Shown: piece by piece, positions 61,289 to 64,000 of the stretch
Numbering within the stretch: the stretch's first letter is position 1
How the letters are laid out: every line of letters begins with the position of its first letter
Assembly (NCBI GenBank): GCA_019359315.1
Contig: JAHHHO010000020.1
Span: 24,277 to 88,276, forward strand
Length of the DNA: 64,000 nt
DNA from: Myxacorys californica WJT36-NPBG1
GTDB taxonomy: Bacteria; Cyanobacteriota; Cyanobacteriia; Leptolyngbyales; Leptolyngbyaceae
Reading direction: 5' to 3'
Made by a program: the position numbers and the translations under genes
Notes under the pieces: generated by a model
What the model saw: only the letters and a program-made list of their open reading frames with translations
What the model was told of the DNA's origin: nothing
Database searches by the model: none

Positions 61289-61389
61289 AGGATGAAGAAG
61301 ATGCGTATTAGGATAAGTAAAGAGAGTGAACTTCATTAATCTTGAAACAACTCTCAGAAAATTATCCTTTTCTCACCCTCTCTTCAGTC

Positions 61390-61629
61390 ATGCTTTTCTT
61401 TCGCCAAAATATTGCTCCGCTTCTAGTCGTGTTGGTCTTTGTGGTGGCGCTCATTGCTGTGAGTGCGCGTATCTTCTTACCGGGTGACATGGCAGCCCCT
61501 GCCCCGATCGAAGAAGTGACACCAGCGCAAGGCAAGGCGGCTGTGTCCCGTCCGGATACAGTAGCAGGGCTGCCTCCTGCCCTTTCTGCCTTAATCACCG
61601 GCCTGCCCGAAGCCCCAGCTCAGCTGTAA
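61390..61629 (+). CDS. Small membrane-anchored hypothetical protein (79 aa)
   Basis: One N-terminal transmembrane helix (NIAPLLVVLVFVVALIAVSA) and a Pro/Ala-rich extramembrane part. The ATG at 61390 is preferred over a TTG 16 codons upstream. It ends 7 bases before the GNAT gene, so the two are probably cotranscribed. Confidence 0.55.
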   Translation: MLFFRQNIAPLLVVLVFVVALIAVSARIFLPGDMAAPAPIEEVTPAQGKAAVSRPDTVAGLPPALSALITGLPEAPAQL

Positions 61630-61636
61630 GCAAATC

Positions 61637-62161
61637 GTGACTGATTTACTGCCACCAGGTTATTGTTTACAAACCGGTTCTGCAACAGAGCGATCTTGGG
61701 GGGCTTGGCGGAACCAATCACTACTCGTAAGGTTCATGCAGCAAACTTACGAAGAGCTTTATCCCGGTGGCACGTTTTCTCACCTGGCCAACACAGTTGA
61801 ACAATACTGCTCTTCAGAAACGCCGATCTGGTGGGTTGAATTAGCAGAAGGTCAAGATGGAGGAGCTACCTTGCTGTCGGGTCAGACCTACCTTAAACCG
61901 GTTGGATGTTTGTGGCTGGGGAACGCAATCGATCAGGCAACCGGAGAGCGTCAGGCTCATGTCTTTTTGCTGTATGTCGCGCCTAACCATCGACACCAAG
62001 GCATTGGATCGGCGCTGCTGCATCAAGCAGAAACGTGGGCAAAATCCAGCGGTGCTCGACAGATCGGATTACAGGTGTTCGAGACAAATCAGCCTGCACT
62101 AAGCTTATATCGCTCGCGTGGGTATCAAACTAAATCGCTTTGGCTGGCTAAACCGCTGTAG
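61637..62161 (+). CDS. GNAT acetyltransferase (174 aa)
   Basis: A GNAT fold with the acetyl-CoA motif LYVAPNHRHQGIGSALLHQA (QxxGxG/A) near 114-133 and the C-terminal LQVFETNQPALSLYRSRGYQ (NxxAxxLYxxxGY). Starts with GTG. The acyl acceptor is unknown. Confidence 0.85.
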   Translation: MTDLLPPGYCLQTGSATERSWGAWRNQSLLVRFMQQTYEELYPGGTFSHLANTVEQYCSSETPIWWVELAEGQDGGATLLSGQTYLKPVGCLWLGNAIDQATGERQAHVFLLYVAPNHRHQGIGSALLHQAETWAKSSGARQIGLQVFETNQPALSLYRSRGYQTKSLWLAKPL

Positions 62162-62289
62162 TTTGGCCTTGGCAGTTGAGCAGTTTAGTAAACCTAATTT
62201 TTTCTATTGAATAAATTTAGTGTCTTTATTTTTTAAGTCCTCTGCCATTAACGCTATCTCCACTTCCCTCGGTGCTGTAAAGTGACTAT

Positions 62290-63048
62290 ATGTATAGTGA
62301 TGATGATTTGTCAGTCCTCGATATCGACGCAGAGCTAGAAGATCCATTGGATCGGATTGCGCCGATTGAAGATGATGCCCTTCCTAAGCCTGATCCAGAG
62401 GAGATGCTACTCCTTTTGACGGCAACGGATGTGCAGCAACGGATGCTGGCGACCAGAGCTTTCTGTGAACTTCAAGACGAGCGAGCGATTCCCCGTCTGA
62501 TTGTGCTATTAGCTGATCCCTGCGCGTTGGTGCGCGTGAGCGCAGCGTATGCGCTGGGCAGAAATCCCAGTCCTGATGCGGTCGAACCTCTGATTACACG
62601 GTATCACCAGGATTGGAATGGCTACGTCCGTAAAGGCGTGGTGTGGGCACTGGGAAATTGCCGCGATCGCAGGTCGCTCAAAACCTTGACTGAAGCTTTA
62701 AAGACAGATATTTCGGCGGTTAGACTGTGGGCTGCGAGTTCTCTCGCTCAAATGTCGGTGCTGGGATATGAGGTGGTTGTGACCGCTGTACCGCCCTTAA
62801 TTGAGGGGTTGCGACGCGACGCGATCGCGGCTATCCGAAGTAACTGTGCTTGGGCATTAGGAGAACTGTGTCGAGAATTACCCTCTAATGTCATCTACGC
62901 CACTGCGATCGATGCGCTGATCGAATCGTTTGCTGAAGATGAAGATATTAGTGTTCGAGAAGATGCAAAAGCATCAATGCTGAAAGTGGGAGATGCACGC
63001 GGATTACAAGTGATTGAAGAGCTAGAACAAGAAGGCTTTTTAGGCTAA
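62290..63048 (+). CDS. HEAT-repeat protein (252 aa)
   Basis: An acidic N-terminus (DDDLSVLDIDAELEDPLDRI) is followed by about five HEAT/PBS-lyase-like repeats, such as AIPRLIVLLADPCALVRVSA, YALGRNPSPDAVEPLITRYH and AIRSNCAWALGELCRELPSN. These repeats occur in phycobilin lyases and in scaffold proteins. The lack of other motifs leaves the function open. Its end overlaps the convergent gene by 4 bases. Confidence 0.82.
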   Translation: MYSDDDLSVLDIDAELEDPLDRIAPIEDDALPKPDPEEMLLLLTATDVQQRMLATRAFCELQDERAIPRLIVLLADPCALVRVSAAYALGRNPSPDAVEPLITRYHQDWNGYVRKGVVWALGNCRDRRSLKTLTEALKTDISAVRLWAASSLAQMSVLGYEVVVTAVPPLIEGLRRDAIAAIRSNCAWALGELCRELPSNVIYATAIDALIESFAEDEDISVREDAKASMLKVGDARGLQVIEELEQEGFLG

Positions 63049-63599
63049 CGACAAGCTAACCCTGTGTAAGGATTCACCGGAATCGGGCTAGGAATTGGGC
63101 TTCCGTAAATTGCCGTGCTGCATTGCGATGTGCCCTTGTAAAAACCGCCGTTATAAAAACCATTAGGACCGATGATCACGGTGCGAGTTCTGGCGTTGGG
63201 CCTCACAATTACTGTAGAAGACGGGTAGGGCGATGTAGAAAACGGGTAGGGCGATGAGAAGCCAGAAGGATAACGTACCGCTCGTCGGTAGGTTGAAAAA
63301 GGTTGCCCTGGTAAAGATGGGTAGTAACGATCGGTAAACGGGCGTTGAATGATTACAGTTCTTCCGTAAGAATTAACGCGCGGAAAGTGCCTAGAGTGCG
63401 GCGCAGCATCGTATATGGACGAGCCGAGAGGATGCACAAATTGGGCGTGTGCCGCCGTTGCAGAAGATAAAACTAGGGGCACAATCATGGCGATCGGGAG
63501 CTTTGAAGAAGAAGCGATCGCCTGAAGCTTGGCGAAGCTATGTTCTTCAAAGTTGCGCATTGCGCTAATCGTAGCAATCCAGGAAAGAGATTTCAGCAT
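63045..63599 (-). CDS. Secreted Pro/Tyr/Ser-rich protein (184 aa)
   Basis: The start at 63599 (MLKSLSWIATISAMRNFEEH) has AGGA upstream and gives a long n-region, a hydrophobic core IAMIVPLVLSSATAAHAQF and a likely cleavage after AHA. The mature part is low complexity (SSPYPFSTSPYPSSTVIVRP) and ends with two cysteines (SQCSTAIYG; LACR). Extracellular or wall-associated; no family recognised. Confidence 0.6.
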   Translation of the reverse strand: MLKSLSWIATISAMRNFEEHSFAKLQAIASSSKLPIAMIVPLVLSSATAAHAQFVHPLGSSIYDAAPHSRHFPRVNSYGRTVIIQRPFTDRYYPSLPGQPFSTYRRAVRYPSGFSSPYPFSTSPYPSSTVIVRPNARTRTVIIGPNGFYNGGFYKGTSQCSTAIYGSPIPSPIPVNPYTGLACR

Positions 63600-63760
63600 A
63601 ACGCTACCAATCCTTTTGAACAGCAGATTCAGATACTCAAACAATATCAAAACTCTAAAAATCTTTTCTGCCGAAACGATCAAAACTAAACATTTAGAGG
63701 GAAGAAGAGTTCAACGAATCGATACATTCCTATATCTATTGTATGTCCACTTACACAAAC

Positions 63761-63796
63761 AGAGACCGCCTCTCCCCTGAGGGAAAGACGGTCTCT
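63761..63796 (-). terminator. psbA terminator
   Basis: AGAGACCG and CGGTCTCT (63789-63796) form the base of a long imperfect hairpin, about 68 bases beyond the psbA stop. The T-tract on the minus strand is weak (GTTTGTG). Confidence 0.6.
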
Positions 63797-63863
63797 GAAG
63801 GGAGCTAGACCTGAGGAGGACTAGACCCAACTCGGGTCACATCAACTCCACCTTCTCGGTCCA

Positions 63864-64000
<137 letters not shown>

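Overview
The window is a chromosomal segment of a cyanobacterium. It carries cytochrome b6f genes (petC-petA), the 3' end of psbA, an NTRC-type thioredoxin reductase, a cyanobacterial DUF3067 protein, and the HIP1 octamer GCGATCGC scattered throughout. The gene set suggests a filamentous, Leptolyngbya-like lineage, but there is no rRNA or complete marker to fix a genus. No tRNA, rRNA or CRISPR array was seen.

Layout. Positions 1-6643 hold a sugar/heptose glycosylation cluster: two GT9 proteins, a PucR/CdaR-type regulator, a GT4 enzyme, a GT4 fused to a GmhA-like phosphoheptose isomerase, and an SDR. Positions 6983-23034 are core chromosome: metH, NTRC, a DppC-like permease, DUF3067, petC-petA, a PIN toxin-antitoxin pair, malic enzyme with an ACT domain, and a peptidoglycan-binding protein. 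A DUF433/DUF5615 pair in this part has its toxin broken by two amber codons.

At 23123 radC begins. It is cut within the codons just before its HNHPSG motif, and the missing 3' part reappears 30.7 kb downstream at 54378-54566. The DNA between (about 23661-54373) is an integrated element. It has a large serine recombinase at the left end, inverted subterminal arrays of CCGTCA repeats at both ends, a D5-type primase-helicase, ribbon-helix-helix and XRE regulators, ParM-like and putative ParR-like segregation genes, a membrane-anchored AAA ATPase with membrane-protein neighbours, and iteron-like repeat clusters. It also carries a candidate HEARO/omegaRNA-like structured RNA without its IscB nuclease, a tandem family of tiny DWLQV proteins, and a cargo half with HEPN, EF-hand, HNH, FG-GAP/RTX and Fic proteins plus many small secreted or membrane proteins. 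It looks like a plasmid that integrates into radC through a serine recombinase, arranged like the developmentally excised cyanobacterial elements.

Positions 54574-64000 return to chromosome: a HicB-like remnant, a methyltransferase, lexA (catalytic Ser/Lys kept, scissile Ala-Gly changed to Ala-Thr), a lipoprotein-type methyltransferase, a fasciclin lipoprotein, APC and MFS transporters, a GNAT, a HEAT-repeat protein, a secreted protein and psbA. The element's left-hand genes form a leftward replication operon (primase and helpers). Its middle forms a rightward segregation and membrane operon starting at the ParM-like gene, with the XRE regulator and DWLQV array diverging from it across an operator-rich gap.
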